64,000 nucleotides of DNA, taken from Rhizobium sophoriradicis (GTDB lineage Bacteria > Pseudomonadota > Alphaproteobacteria > Rhizobiales > Rhizobiaceae). The notes under the pieces are model-generated. The model did not search any database. It was not told the DNA's origin and worked only from the letters and a program-made list of their open reading frames with translations. A program made the position numbers and the translations under genes. How positions within the stretch are numbered: the first letter of the stretch is position 1; each line of letters begins with the position of its first letter. Shown here piece after piece: positions 25,588-33,829 of this stretch. The DNA is taken from positions 29,963 to 93,962 of the forward strand of contig NZ_RQIH01000022.1 in NCBI RefSeq assembly GCF_003939025.1. The letters run 5' to 3'.

Positions 25588-26184
25588 TCAGTCGTGCTTG
25601 TGGCCGTGATGCCCGTGGTGGTGATCATGATCATGATCATGGTCATGGTCATGGTCACATCCCGGCCCATGCACATGGTCGTGGCCGTGTTCATGTTTGT
25701 GCTCATGCCTATGGTCATGAGACGCATGACCGTGATCGTGCGAATGGGCGGCATGGGAATGATAAGCACCGCGTGCCGGCTGGAAGGGCTCGTCGATGTC
25801 GAGGACGGTGGCGCCGAGGCCCTGCAGCATCGAGCGAATGACATGGTCGCGCAGGATGACGATGCGGTCCTCCTCGATCTGCGCGGCAAGATGCCGGTTG
25901 CCGAGATGCCAGGCGAGCTCGACGAGATGCGTGCGGTCGCGTCCGCGAATTTCGAAGAGTTTCTCGTCGGCAGCCAGAATTTCGATCAGTTCGCCATCCT
26001 CGCGCACCAGCAGGTCGCCGTTGGCAAAAAGCACCGGGTCCTTGAGATCGAGCATGACCATCTCGCCATTTTCCAGATGCAGCAGCTTGCGGCGCAGATG
26101 GCGCAGATCGTGCGGCAGCTTGACCTGGGCGGTCGGATGGGAGGATGGGGTACCGGCGGGAAGATAGGAAGTGACGCGCTGCAT
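25588..26184 (-). CDS. ureE: Urease accessory protein UreE, His-rich tail
   Basis: 198 residues. The nickel metallochaperone of the urease system. The N-terminal domain and the central metal domain (DRTHLVELAWHLGNRHLAAQ, DHVIRSMLQGLGA) are normal. The C-terminal 60 residues are extremely rich in His with Asp and Gly (SHDHGHASHDHRHEHKHEHG and a run of alternating D-H), so it could hold many nickel ions. This tail is encoded by the CAT/GTC-rich stretch 25600-25750, where antisense frames are long but not real. Confidence 0.95.
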   Translation of the reverse strand: MQRVTSYLPAGTPSSHPTAQVKLPHDLRHLRRKLLHLENGEMVMLDLKDPVLFANGDLLVREDGELIEILAADEKLFEIRGRDRTHLVELAWHLGNRHLAAQIEEDRIVILRDHVIRSMLQGLGATVLDIDEPFQPARGAYHSHAAHSHDHGHASHDHRHEHKHEHGHDHVHGPGCDHDHDHDHDHDHHHGHHGHKHD

Positions 26185-26398
26185 GATATGTCCGTATTGC
26201 TAAGACGACCATGCAAAATAGCCTTTCCCGATGCAAGCACCAATGGCCTTTTTCTCAGGTCAGGACTTTTATGTCCCGTAAGCCTGCATCACGTTGTCGC
26301 CCCTGCCCTTGGCATCGAGCCCATTATCGGCGAGTCCGTGCCAGGCATGATGGAGACCCTCTCGTTCGTGCACGACGGCGCGCCGGTCCACAGCTGCG

Positions 26399-27070
26399 TC
26401 AATTGTAGACACCAACAGATAGTCGCAATGATTGTGGAAGCGGGTTCCATAAGCCGGTTCGAAGTCCGGCCGAGCGGAGCGCGGCAGCCGTCCAGGTGTT
26501 GCAGCCGAAGAGGGCGTTGAAATATCCCTCCGCCTCGAAGAACCGGTCGATCTCGCCGTAACCTGCGTTTGAGATCGGCTTCACCTCGCCCGCGTCGCGG
26601 ACAAAACTATCCGAGATGAAATTGCGCAGCCGCGCCAATTGTTCGTTACCGATATCGAAGGCCATAATGGCCGGCTGCGGCTCGGTGATATGACCGGCGA
26701 GATCCACGTGCAGCACCGAACGGTCGATCGTCAGGGCCCGCAACACCGGCATCGGCTTTAGCTCCGACCATGTCGGCGTTTCCAGATAGAAGGCGCGGCC
26801 GCCCCAGCCGACGACTAGCCATTCCGCGTTCGGATGGCCGAGCGGAAAGCCGGAATCGTCGAGAAAGGAAAAAGCCGCCCGCGTCTCCTCGTCGAGTGGA
26901 ATCGCAATATCCGTATGGATCGTTCCCGACAGAAGCAGAATCCGGTGGGTTGCCACCGCGGACGATGCTTCGACCGGTGCGATCAGCGGCCGGGGAATGA
27001 AGGTTCCGGCCGTCGCCAGAGCGACGACCAGCAATATGGTCCGCAACATCCAGCGGATGCCTGTTTTCAT
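26399..27070 (-). CDS. TIGR02117/DUF2459-family membrane or exported protein
   Basis: About 223 residues. The N-terminal hydrophobic segment MLRTILLVVALATAGTFIPR is a membrane anchor or signal. The body has ILLLSGTIHTDIAIPLDEET, WLVVGWGGRAFYLETPTWSE, and near the end GCNTWTAAALRSAGL. This matches TIGR02117, called urease-associated because it often lies in urease clusters. NlpC/P60- or transglutaminase-like chemistry is suggested by GCNTW with a preceding IHTD, but the function is unknown. It lies between ureC and ureE. A start six codons upstream (27088) is also possible. Confidence 0.8.
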   Translation of the reverse strand: MKTGIRWMLRTILLVVALATAGTFIPRPLIAPVEASSAVATHRILLLSGTIHTDIAIPLDEETRAAFSFLDDSGFPLGHPNAEWLVVGWGGRAFYLETPTWSELKPMPVLRALTIDRSVLHVDLAGHITEPQPAIMAFDIGNEQLARLRNFISDSFVRDAGEVKPISNAGYGEIDRFFEAEGYFNALFGCNTWTAAALRSAGLRTGLWNPLPQSLRLSVGVYN

Positions 27071-27101
27071 CGGAACCGTCCGGCGCACGGAACGAGGGGG
27101 C

Positions 27102-28814
27102 CTAGAACAGGAAATAGCGCTGCGCCATCGGCAGCACCGTCGCCGGCTCGCATGTCAGCAACTCGCCGTTCGCCCTGACCTCATAGGTCTCAGGATCGAC
27201 CTCGATCTCGGGTGTCAGGTCGTTGTGGATCATCGATGCCTTGGAGATGCCGCTGCGGGTATTCTTCACCGCCAACAGTTCCTTCGCAACTCCGAGCCTG
27301 CCCTTGAGACCGGCATCGAGCGAGGCCTGGCTGACAAAGGTGACGGAGGAACTGGTGAGGCTCTTGCCGTAAGAAGCAAACATCGGCCGGTAGTGCACCG
27401 GCTGCGGCGTCGGGATCGAGGCGTTCGGATCGCCCATCGGCGCTGCCGCGATCGAGCCGCCGAGCAGCACCATGTCGGGCTTCACGCCGAAGGAGGCCGG
27501 GTTCCAAAGCACCAGGTCGGCGCGCTTGCCGACCTCGACGGAACCGATCTCATGGCTGAGACCGTGCGCGATTGCCGGGTTGATCGTGTACTTGGCGATA
27601 TAGCGGCGAACGCGGAAATTGTCGTTGTCGCCTTTCTCTTCCTTCAGCCGACCGCGCTGGCGCTTCATCTTGTCGGCCGTCTGCCAGGTACGGATCGCCA
27701 CTTCGCCGACGCGGCCCATGGCCTGACTGTCGGACGAGATGATCGAGAAGGCGCCGATATCGTGCAGGATGTCTTCGGCCGCAATCGTCTCCTTGCGGAT
27801 GCGGCTTTCGGCAAAGGCGATATCCTCAGGGATCGATGGCGACAAATGATGGCAGACCATCAACATGTCGAGATGCTCGGCGATGGTATTGACGGTATAG
27901 GGCCGCGTCGGATTGGTGGACGACGGGATGACGTTCGGCTGGCCGCAGATCTTGATGATATCCGGCGCATGCCCGCCGCCTGCCCCTTCCGTGTGGAAGG
28001 CATGGATGGTGCGACCCTTGATGGCGCCGATCGTATCCTCGACGAAGCCGCTTTCGTTCAGCGTATCGGTGTGGATCATCACCTGCACGTCATAGTCGTC
28101 GGCGACTGAGAGGCAGCAGTCGATCGCGCCCGGCGTCGTGCCCCAGTCCTCGTGCAGCTTCAGCGAAGTGGCGCCGGCCAGCACCATCTCCGTCAGCGCG
28201 CCCGGCAGCGAAGCATTGCCCTTGCCGGCAAAAGCGAGGTTCATCGGGAAGGCGTCTGCCGCTTCGATCATCCGCGCGATATGCCAGGGGCCGGGCGTGC
28301 AGGTCGTGGCGAGCGTGCCGTGCGCCGGTCCCGTGCCGCCGCCGAGCATGCAGGTCATGCCCGACATCAGCGCTTCCTCGATCTGCTGCGGAGCGATGAA
28401 GTGGATATGGCTGTCCATGCCGCCGGCGGTGACGATCTTGCCTTCGCCGGCAATCGCCTCGGTGCCAGGGCCAACGATGATATTGACGCCGGGCTGCGTA
28501 TCGGGATTGCCCGCCTTGCCGATCGCAGCGATGCGCCCGTTCTTGAGGCCGATATCGGCCTTGTAGATTCCGGAATGATCGACGATCACCGCGTTGGTGA
28601 TGACGGTATCGACCGCGCCGTCTGCCCGCGTCACCTGGCTCTGGCCCATGCCGTCACGGATCACCTTGCCGCCGCCGAACTTCACCTCCTCGCCATAGGT
28701 GGTGAAATCCTTCTCGATCTCGATGAAGAGCTCCGTATCGGCGAGGCGCACCTTGTCGCCGGTGGTCGGTCCGAACATGCCGGCATAGGCGGCGCGCGAG
28801 ATCTTATAGGGCAT
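27102..28814 (-). CDS. ureC: Urease alpha subunit
   Basis: 570 residues, full length. Catalytic subunit that hydrolyses urea to ammonia and carbamate. It carries the nickel ligands and active-site parts: HIHFIAPQQIEEAL, GATSLKLHEDWGTTP with the Lys that becomes carbamylated, VMIHTDTLNESGF, HTEGAGGGHAPD and the flap VCHHLSPSIPED. Gene order around it is ureB, two non-urease genes, ureC, another non-urease gene, ureE. No damage is seen. Confidence 0.98.
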   Translation of the reverse strand: MPYKISRAAYAGMFGPTTGDKVRLADTELFIEIEKDFTTYGEEVKFGGGKVIRDGMGQSQVTRADGAVDTVITNAVIVDHSGIYKADIGLKNGRIAAIGKAGNPDTQPGVNIIVGPGTEAIAGEGKIVTAGGMDSHIHFIAPQQIEEALMSGMTCMLGGGTGPAHGTLATTCTPGPWHIARMIEAADAFPMNLAFAGKGNASLPGALTEMVLAGATSLKLHEDWGTTPGAIDCCLSVADDYDVQVMIHTDTLNESGFVEDTIGAIKGRTIHAFHTEGAGGGHAPDIIKICGQPNVIPSSTNPTRPYTVNTIAEHLDMLMVCHHLSPSIPEDIAFAESRIRKETIAAEDILHDIGAFSIISSDSQAMGRVGEVAIRTWQTADKMKRQRGRLKEEKGDNDNFRVRRYIAKYTINPAIAHGLSHEIGSVEVGKRADLVLWNPASFGVKPDMVLLGGSIAAAPMGDPNASIPTPQPVHYRPMFASYGKSLTSSSVTFVSQASLDAGLKGRLGVAKELLAVKNTRSGISKASMIHNDLTPEIEVDPETYEVRANGELLTCEPATVLPMAQRYFLF

Positions 28815-28817
28815 CCA

Positions 28818-29456
28818 TCAGACTCCGTAGGAGGAAGAGACAAGCATTTTTCCGCCGAGCCGCCTGAGGCGGCCCGCGGCAATATAACCATCGACAAGCT
28901 GCCGTTCGGCGGCAAAGGGGTGCCATTCCCAGCCGGCATGACCGAAGCCGGCCAGCGCCACCTCGGACTCGGCAAATTTGCTCAGTACCTGGGCGATGAC
29001 GATCATGCCACTGCTCGGCACGACATAGGGGGTGGGCGCAAAGGCCGAAAGAGAGGCATCGACGGCGTCGTGGACCGATTGATCGATCACCACATGCTTC
29101 TTGCCGACCTCCGCGCAGAAGGCGCCGAACGCCTCCGTATAGTCGTCGCAGAAATCGTCGAGATCGGGATGCGAGATGGCAAGCGGCGCTCGCATCGCGG
29201 CGAATTTTTCCGGGTCACGCACGCTCCAGATTTCGCGGGCCGAGACGACGCCGGGATGAGCGCGCCACTCAGGCGAACTGAGCATCGCCTTGGCCGGCCG
29301 GCCGGTGTTGCAGACCGCAACGGCATCCGTGCGACCACCGCCGGCGCCATAGGAGCGGCAATCGTTGAAGCGGATGACGAAATCGGCGGCATCGATTACG
29401 CGTGCTTCCGCCTCTGCGACCTCGCCATTGCCGACGATCACGATCTTCTTGATCAC
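28818..29456 (-). CDS. Urease-cluster protein, GT29/sialyltransferase-like fold
   Basis: 212 residues. The start, KIVIVGNGEVAEAEARVIDA followed by DFVIRFNDCRSYGAGGGRTD, resembles the sialyl motif (G-N-G ... I-D ... D-x-V-I-R-F-N) of glycosyltransferase family 29-like bacterial proteins. No signal peptide or membrane segment is visible. It lies three bases before ureC and abuts the DUF1311 gene, so it is surely within the urease transcript. Proteins of this kind are called urease operon accessory protein in annotations, but I know no experiment that shows a role. Confidence 0.7.
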   Translation of the reverse strand: MIKKIVIVGNGEVAEAEARVIDAADFVIRFNDCRSYGAGGGRTDAVAVCNTGRPAKAMLSSPEWRAHPGVVSAREIWSVRDPEKFAAMRAPLAISHPDLDDFCDDYTEAFGAFCAEVGKKHVVIDQSVHDAVDASLSAFAPTPYVVPSSGMIVIAQVLSKFAESEVALAGFGHAGWEWHPFAAERQLVDGYIAAGRLRRLGGKMLVSSSYGV

Positions 29457-29457
29457 C

Positions 29458-29865
29458 TCAGTTGCCCATCGTCTCTTCGAGCTCTTTCAGCTCTTTGGTG
29501 CGCTTGTCCGTTTCTTCTGCCAGGCATCCCGCAACCAGCATCGGCTCCATCGTGCCACCGCGAGCCTGAAAGCCGAAGGCGTCGCATTGGGCGTCGCGAT
29601 AGTCGATCCAGGCACGTTGCGCTTTCACCAGCGCCTTTTCCGCGCCCTTCATGTCGCCGTCGAGATCCTTGTCGATCGCCACCATGGCGGCGCGGGTTTT
29701 CTTGTATTGCTCGTTCAGCGCCTTGTCCGCGGTCTCGTGGCGCGCCGCCTCGCAGGATGTCATATCCGATTGCGTCTTGGGGTTCTGGCAATCGATGTCC
29801 TGAGCAAAGGAACTACCCGCCGCCAGCAGCATCGCCGCCCCGATGAGGCAGATGTTCAAACGCAT
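29458..29865 (-). CDS. LprI/DUF1311-family secreted protein
   Basis: 135 residues with a signal peptide (LIGAAMLLAAGSSFAQD). The mature part has the DUF1311 pattern: DCQNPKTQSDMTSCEAARH, LNEQYKKTRA, ALVKAQRAWIDYRDAQC, then a last Cys pair in LVAGCLAEET. Four Cys residues fit two disulfides in the periplasm. The family includes LprI, a lysozyme inhibitor. It is placed between ureB and the GT29-like gene; no link to urease chemistry is known to me. Confidence 0.85.
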   Translation of the reverse strand: MRLNICLIGAAMLLAAGSSFAQDIDCQNPKTQSDMTSCEAARHETADKALNEQYKKTRAAMVAIDKDLDGDMKGAEKALVKAQRAWIDYRDAQCDAFGFQARGGTMEPMLVAGCLAEETDKRTKELKELEETMGN

Positions 29866-29877
29866 GCATCCCTCCCG

Positions 29878-30183
29878 TTAAAGCTTGCCCATCACCAGCT
29901 GACGGAAGCCGTAGACCTCGCGCTTGCCGGCAAGCGGGATCAGCGTCACCGAGCGCGTCTGCCCCGGCTCGAAACGCACCGCCGTTCCCGCCGGAATGTC
30001 GAGCCGCTTGCCGTGCGCCGCCGCGCGGTCAAAGGAGAGGCCGGCATTGGTCTCGGCGAAATGATAGTGGCTGCCGACCTGCACCGGCCGGTCGCCGGTA
30101 TTGGAAACTTCCAGCGTTACCGTCGGTGCGCCGGCATTGAGTTCGATGTCGCCGGTTGCGGCAATGATTTCGCCTGGAATCAT
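29878..30183 (-). CDS. ureB: Urease beta subunit
   Basis: 101 residues, typical of UreB as a separate chain. It shows IPGEIIAATGDIELNAGAPT, VGSHYHFAETNAGL and PAGTAVRFEPGQTRSVTLIP. It joins UreA and UreC in the (ABC)3 enzyme. It is separated from ureA by the small DUF1272 gene. Confidence 0.97.
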   Translation of the reverse strand: MIPGEIIAATGDIELNAGAPTVTLEVSNTGDRPVQVGSHYHFAETNAGLSFDRAAAHGKRLDIPAGTAVRFEPGQTRSVTLIPLAGKREVYGFRQLVMGKL

Positions 30184-30193
30184 GATGTTCCCC

Positions 30194-30445
30194 TCAAGCT
30201 GCCCTGGGCGCGCAGCCCTCGGCCTTCAGCACACGTTTCGTCGACGCCGGATGTTTGGCGAGCATATCAGTCGGCCGTATGGGCCTGGCAACAAGATTGC
30301 CGCCGCAATTCGGGCAGGTGCCCTTCAGCACATCGTCTGCGCAATCGGCGCAGAAGGTGCATTCGTAGGTGCAGATCCGCGCCTCGGTGCTCTCCGGCGG
30401 CAAATCCTTGTCGCAGCATTCGCAATTGGGTCTGAGCTCCAGCAT
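30194..30445 (-). CDS. DUF1272 zinc-ribbon-like protein
   Basis: 83 residues. The sequence LRPNCECCDKDLPPEST and ICTYECTFCADCADDVL and CPNCGGNL has eight or more Cys in CxxC pairs, expected to bind two zinc ions. DUF1272 has no known function. It sits between ureA and ureB with 9-10 bases on each side. Confidence 0.85.
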   Translation of the reverse strand: MLELRPNCECCDKDLPPESTEARICTYECTFCADCADDVLKGTCPNCGGNLVARPIRPTDMLAKHPASTKRVLKAEGCAPRAA

Positions 30446-30454
30446 TCTATTTCC

Positions 30455-30757
30455 TCACCGGATCGGCTCGTGCACGGTGACCAGCTTGGTGCCATCGGGG
30501 AATGTCGCCTCGACCTGCACATCGTGGATCATCTCGGCAATTCCCTCCATCACCTGATCACGGCCGATCACATGGGCGCCGGCCTCCATCAGCTCGGCGA
30601 CCGGACGGCCGTCTCGGGCGCCTTCGACGACGAAATCGCTGATCAGCGCGATCGCTTCGGGATAGTTCAGCTTGACGCCGCGCTCGAGCCGCCGCCGCGC
30701 CACCATCGCCGCCATTGAAATCAGCAGCTTGTCTTTTTCTCTCGGAGTGAGGTTCAT
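30455..30757 (-). CDS. ureA: Urease gamma subunit
   Basis: 100 residues, the standard UreA length. It begins MNLTPREKDKLLISMAAMVA and has LNYPEAIALISDFVVEGARD and VEATFPDGTKLVTVHEPI. The frame is open further upstream to 30820, but the UreA start is certain from family length and sequence. Small structural subunit of the urease complex. Confidence 0.97.
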   Translation of the reverse strand: MNLTPREKDKLLISMAAMVARRRLERGVKLNYPEAIALISDFVVEGARDGRPVAELMEAGAHVIGRDQVMEGIAEMIHDVQVEATFPDGTKLVTVHEPIR

Positions 30758-30785
30758 TGCTTGCCCATCTGCTTCATGCTTCGCT

Positions 30786-31607
30786 TTAGAGATTCCAGAC
30801 TTTCGGCACAGGCGCACCATTGCGCAAGACGGAAATGACAGGGATCAGGATTTTTCTCAGGGTGAAACCGTCGGCCGCCGCAAGGCGAACGACCAGCTTG
30901 TCGCTCCAGGCGCTTGCACCGCCCATCATCCCATCGACGAGCGGCCGGACCCTGCCAAGATAGGCCTCCGCCAGCGGCCCGGCATAAAGCAGCGTCGCAA
31001 AGGCCACCTGCCCGCCGAGCACGGCCGGGCGTGCCGAGAGCGCCGCAACACCCTCGGAAAGCCTAAGCTCCTCGGCATGGATCAGCCGGCCCGAGCGGCG
31101 GATGCGCCAGCGGTCGCGGAAAAGCCCCGTGTCAACCGTCTCGCCCATGGCCTTGCGGCCGAGCAGCACGGCTTCTACCGCCAGAAATTCGGCAGTGTCG
31201 TCGAGATCCACATCGAGCCGGCGGAAGAGCGCCGCCCGGTCGAACAGGATCGTTTCCTGCGGCAGCCAGTCGACACGTGCCCCCACCCCCGCTTCGATGC
31301 GGGTCGTCACCCCGGCGACGCCGGCCGAGGCCTTGTAGATCTTTTCGCAAGCCTGGGTGGTAACGTCGATCTTCGTCCCGGCGCCGGCAACGATGCTCCA
31401 GTCCATCCGGTCGCCGCCCGTCAGCCCGCCGGCGGTATTGATAATGACGGCTTCCATCGAGGCATCGAACGTATCCGGCAGGCGGATCTTCGCCGCCCCC
31501 TCCTGATAGAGCTCACGGATGCGCGTACGGCCGTCGAGCAGTTTTGCTGCCAGATGCCCGCGCCCCTCCGCTCTTTGCGGTCGCGTGGCTGTCGCCACAA
31601 TCGTCAT
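30786..31607 (-). CDS. ureD: Urease accessory protein UreD
   Basis: 273 residues. The nickel-insertion scaffold that forms a complex with UreF and UreG on apo-urease. Segments such as VIINTAGGLTGGDRMDWSIV, ITTQAC-like TQACEKIYKAS and LPQETILFDRAALFRRLDVD are characteristic. I chose ATG 31607, preceded by AGGAA, instead of 31718. It is the first gene of the urease set and is 150 bases downstream of urtE. Confidence 0.93.
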   Translation of the reverse strand: MTIVATATRPQRAEGRGHLAAKLLDGRTRIRELYQEGAAKIRLPDTFDASMEAVIINTAGGLTGGDRMDWSIVAGAGTKIDVTTQACEKIYKASAGVAGVTTRIEAGVGARVDWLPQETILFDRAALFRRLDVDLDDTAEFLAVEAVLLGRKAMGETVDTGLFRDRWRIRRSGRLIHAEELRLSEGVAALSARPAVLGGQVAFATLLYAGPLAEAYLGRVRPLVDGMMGGASAWSDKLVVRLAAADGFTLRKILIPVISVLRNGAPVPKVWNL

Positions 31608-31757
31608 ATCGTTCCTTTCAGTCGCGCCGCCGCTTCCATTCAATCGCGCTGATGACAGAAAGGAAGCAATTCCCATGCCGCCTAGCAAGGACCGTCTGCC
31701 CGCGCGGGTGATTGGCAAAGCATTGCGCCGTCTGCCGTAAAAAGCGGCAGCTGCCGG

Positions 31758-32453
31758 TCAGACGGTCAGATGACGGCGGGCCTCCGGCGTATCCAGCGTC
31801 TCGGCAAGTCCTTCATGCACGATCTCGCCGCGATCCATGATGTAGACGTAGTCGGCAAGCTCGCGGCAGAAATCTAGGTACTGTTCCACGAGCAGGATCG
31901 CCATGCCGGTGGAATCGCGCAGGTAGCGGATTGCCCGGCCGATATCCTTGATGATCGACGGCTGGATGCCCTCGGTCGGCTCGTCGAGCACGAGGATCCT
32001 CGGCCGCGTCACCATGGCGCGGCCGATCGCCAGCTGCTGCTGCTGGCCGCCGGAAAGATCGCCGCCGCGCCGCGACAGCATCGACTTCAGCACCGGGAAA
32101 AGACTGAAGATATCGTCGGGAATGTTGCGGTCGCGGCGGCCAAGCGGAGCAAAACCTGTTTCAAGATTTTCCTTGACCGTCAGCAGCGGGAAGATTTCCC
32201 GCCCCTGCGGCACGTAGCCGATGCCCTGCTTGGCACGGGCGAAGGGCGGCAGGCCGTTCAGCCTGGTATCGTTGAAGGTGACAGTGCCGGCCGACAGCGG
32301 ATGCTGGCCGGTGACCGCGCGCAGAAGCGAACTCTTGCCGACACCGTTGCGCCCCAGCACGCAGGTGATCTTGCCCATCTCCGCCTTGATCGAGATGCCG
32401 CGCAGCGCCTGCGCTGCGCCGTAATGCAGATTTGCGTTTTCGACTGTCAGCAT
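31758..32453 (-). CDS. urtE: Urea ABC transporter ATPase UrtE
   Basis: 231 residues. One of two ATPases of the urea importer, of the branched-chain amino acid type. Walker A GRNGVGKSSLL, signature LSGGQQQQLAIGRAM, Walker B ILVLDEPTEGIQPSIIKDIG (the TEGIQPS form is typical of UrtE). The start MLTVENANLHYGAAQAL is favoured over one four codons upstream. It is the last urt gene. Confidence 0.93.
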   Translation of the reverse strand: MLTVENANLHYGAAQALRGISIKAEMGKITCVLGRNGVGKSSLLRAVTGQHPLSAGTVTFNDTRLNGLPPFARAKQGIGYVPQGREIFPLLTVKENLETGFAPLGRRDRNIPDDIFSLFPVLKSMLSRRGGDLSGGQQQQLAIGRAMVTRPRILVLDEPTEGIQPSIIKDIGRAIRYLRDSTGMAILLVEQYLDFCRELADYVYIMDRGEIVHEGLAETLDTPEARRHLTV

Positions 32454-32471
32454 TCGTTCACCCATTCCCCA

Positions 32472-32990
32472 TCAGTTCATCAGCGTGCGCCTCAGCGTCT
32501 GCAGGGCGTACTCCTGTTCTTTTGTTCTTTCGCCGCCGGCCGCGGCCACGTCCTCGGCAATACCGATCAGCTGCTGGCGTTCCTGCATGTCGAGCGCCTT
32601 TATCCAGAGATCCCGGAACCGGCGGATCGGATCTTCGGGACTGGTGACATTCTTGGACGCCCACTCGCCGAAAACCAATACCTCTTCCATGTCGCCCGGC
32701 CTAATGACACCTTTCATGCGGTTGCGGACGACATCCTTCGCAGCGTCGAGATGGATCGGCTTTTCCTTGGCAAGGCAGAAGAAGAAGGCCACCGCCGCAA
32801 TCGCCGGATCGGCAATCGATGCCAGCGGCGCTGCCTCCGCCTGCTTGCGAAGCTTTCCGCGCTTATAGGCACCCCGCATACGCTCGACGGAATCGATGAT
32901 CTCGTTTCCCGCCTCACGCATCATTTTAAAACGCCAATACCAGATGACCGCGCCGCTGATCGCCGCGACCAGAATGCCGAGAAAAGCCAT
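32472..32990 (-). CDS. Unknown membrane protein inside the urt operon
   Basis: 172 residues, not recognised with confidence. One N-terminal membrane segment (AFLGILVAAISGAVIWYWRF) is followed by a helical cytoplasmic domain: GNEIIDSVERMRGAYKRGKL, ASIADPAIAAVAFFFCLAKE and EEVLVFGEWASKNVTSPEDP. The layout recalls TerB-like helical domains (small membrane-bound helical modules), but that is weak. The start at 32990 follows a GGGG-containing ribosome site; the longer frame would run into urtD. It sits between urtD and urtE and was probably added to the operon. Confidence 0.6.
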   Translation of the reverse strand: MAFLGILVAAISGAVIWYWRFKMMREAGNEIIDSVERMRGAYKRGKLRKQAEAAPLASIADPAIAAVAFFFCLAKEKPIHLDAAKDVVRNRMKGVIRPGDMEEVLVFGEWASKNVTSPEDPIRRFRDLWIKALDMQERQQLIGIAEDVAAAGGERTKEQEYALQTLRRTLMN

Positions 32991-33064
32991 GATGAAACCC
33001 CACAATAAACCCGCTCTTTTAGAGCGTCTTCTCTTGTCAGGTTCAAGACTCGAAGTTGCATTCT

Positions 33065-33829
33065 TCACCGCCCCAGATAGTTCTCGATCACCTTCGGATC
33101 CGAACTCACGAAATCGATCGATCCTTCCGCCAGCACCGAGCCTTCCGCAAGGCACGTCACCTTGACGCCGAGGTCGCGGATGAAGCCCATATCGTGTTCG
33201 ACGACGACGACCGAACGGGTCTTGGCAATATCCTTGAGCAGGATCGCCGTCTCCGCCGTCTCAGCATCGGTCATGCCGGCCACCGGCTCGTCGACGAGCA
33301 GCAGCTTTGGCTCCTGCGCCAGCAGCATGCCTATCTCCAGCCACTGCTTCTGCCCATGCGAGAGGTTGGCGGCCAGTTCGTCGCGGCGATGCGTGAGCCG
33401 CACTGTCTCCAGGATCTCCTCGATACGCGTCTTGTCTTCGCCGGACAGCCGGTAGAACAGGGTCGAGAACACCCCGCGGCGGCGGTTCAGCGCCAGCTCC
33501 AGATTGTCCCAGACCGTATGGCTTTCGAAGACCGTCGGCTTCTGGAATTTGCGGCCGATGCCGAGCTCAGCGATATCGGCTTCGTCCTTCTTGGTGAGGT
33601 CGATCGTGCCGTTGAAGAACACCTCGCCTTCGTCAGGCCTGGTCTTGCCGGTGATGATGTCCATCATCGTCGTCTTGCCGGCGCCGTTCGGGCCGATGAT
33701 GGCGCGAAGTTCGCCCGGTTCGATGACGATCGACAGCGAATTCAGCGCCTTGAAGCCATCGAAGGAAACGGAGACGCCGCTGAGGTATAGCACGCTGGTG
33801 GGTTTGACGTCGGGGATCATTGTGCTCAC
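33065..33829 (-). CDS. urtD: Urea ABC transporter ATPase UrtD
   Basis: 254 residues. Walker A GPNGAGKTTMMDIITGKTRP, signature LSHGQKQWLEIGMLLAQEP, Walker B LLLVDEPVAGMTDAETAETA. The HGQKQWLEIGM form is characteristic of UrtD. It works with UrtE to drive urea import through UrtBC. The start overlaps the end of urtC by four bases. Confidence 0.94.
   Translation of the reverse strand: MSTMIPDVKPTSVLYLSGVSVSFDGFKALNSLSIVIEPGELRAIIGPNGAGKTTMMDIITGKTRPDEGEVFFNGTIDLTKKDEADIAELGIGRKFQKPTVFESHTVWDNLELALNRRRGVFSTLFYRLSGEDKTRIEEILETVRLTHRRDELAANLSHGQKQWLEIGMLLAQEPKLLLVDEPVAGMTDAETAETAILLKDIAKTRSVVVVEHDMGFIRDLGVKVTCLAEGSVLAEGSIDFVSSDPKVIENYLGR

Noticed and set aside
25600..25740. Short tandem CATGAT/CATGGT repeats, considered as a CRISPR or regulatory repeat
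   Set aside because: They encode the alternating His-Asp tail of UreE in frame; there are no spacers.
25536..25841. His/Gly-rich plus-strand frame over ureE
   Set aside because: It is the shadow of the His tail of UreE; the real frame is on the minus strand and matches the family.
31676..31740. Short frame ending before urtE region (MPPSKDRLPARVIGKALRRL)
   Set aside because: Twenty-one codons, antisense to the gap upstream of ureD and without a ribosome site; not enough support.
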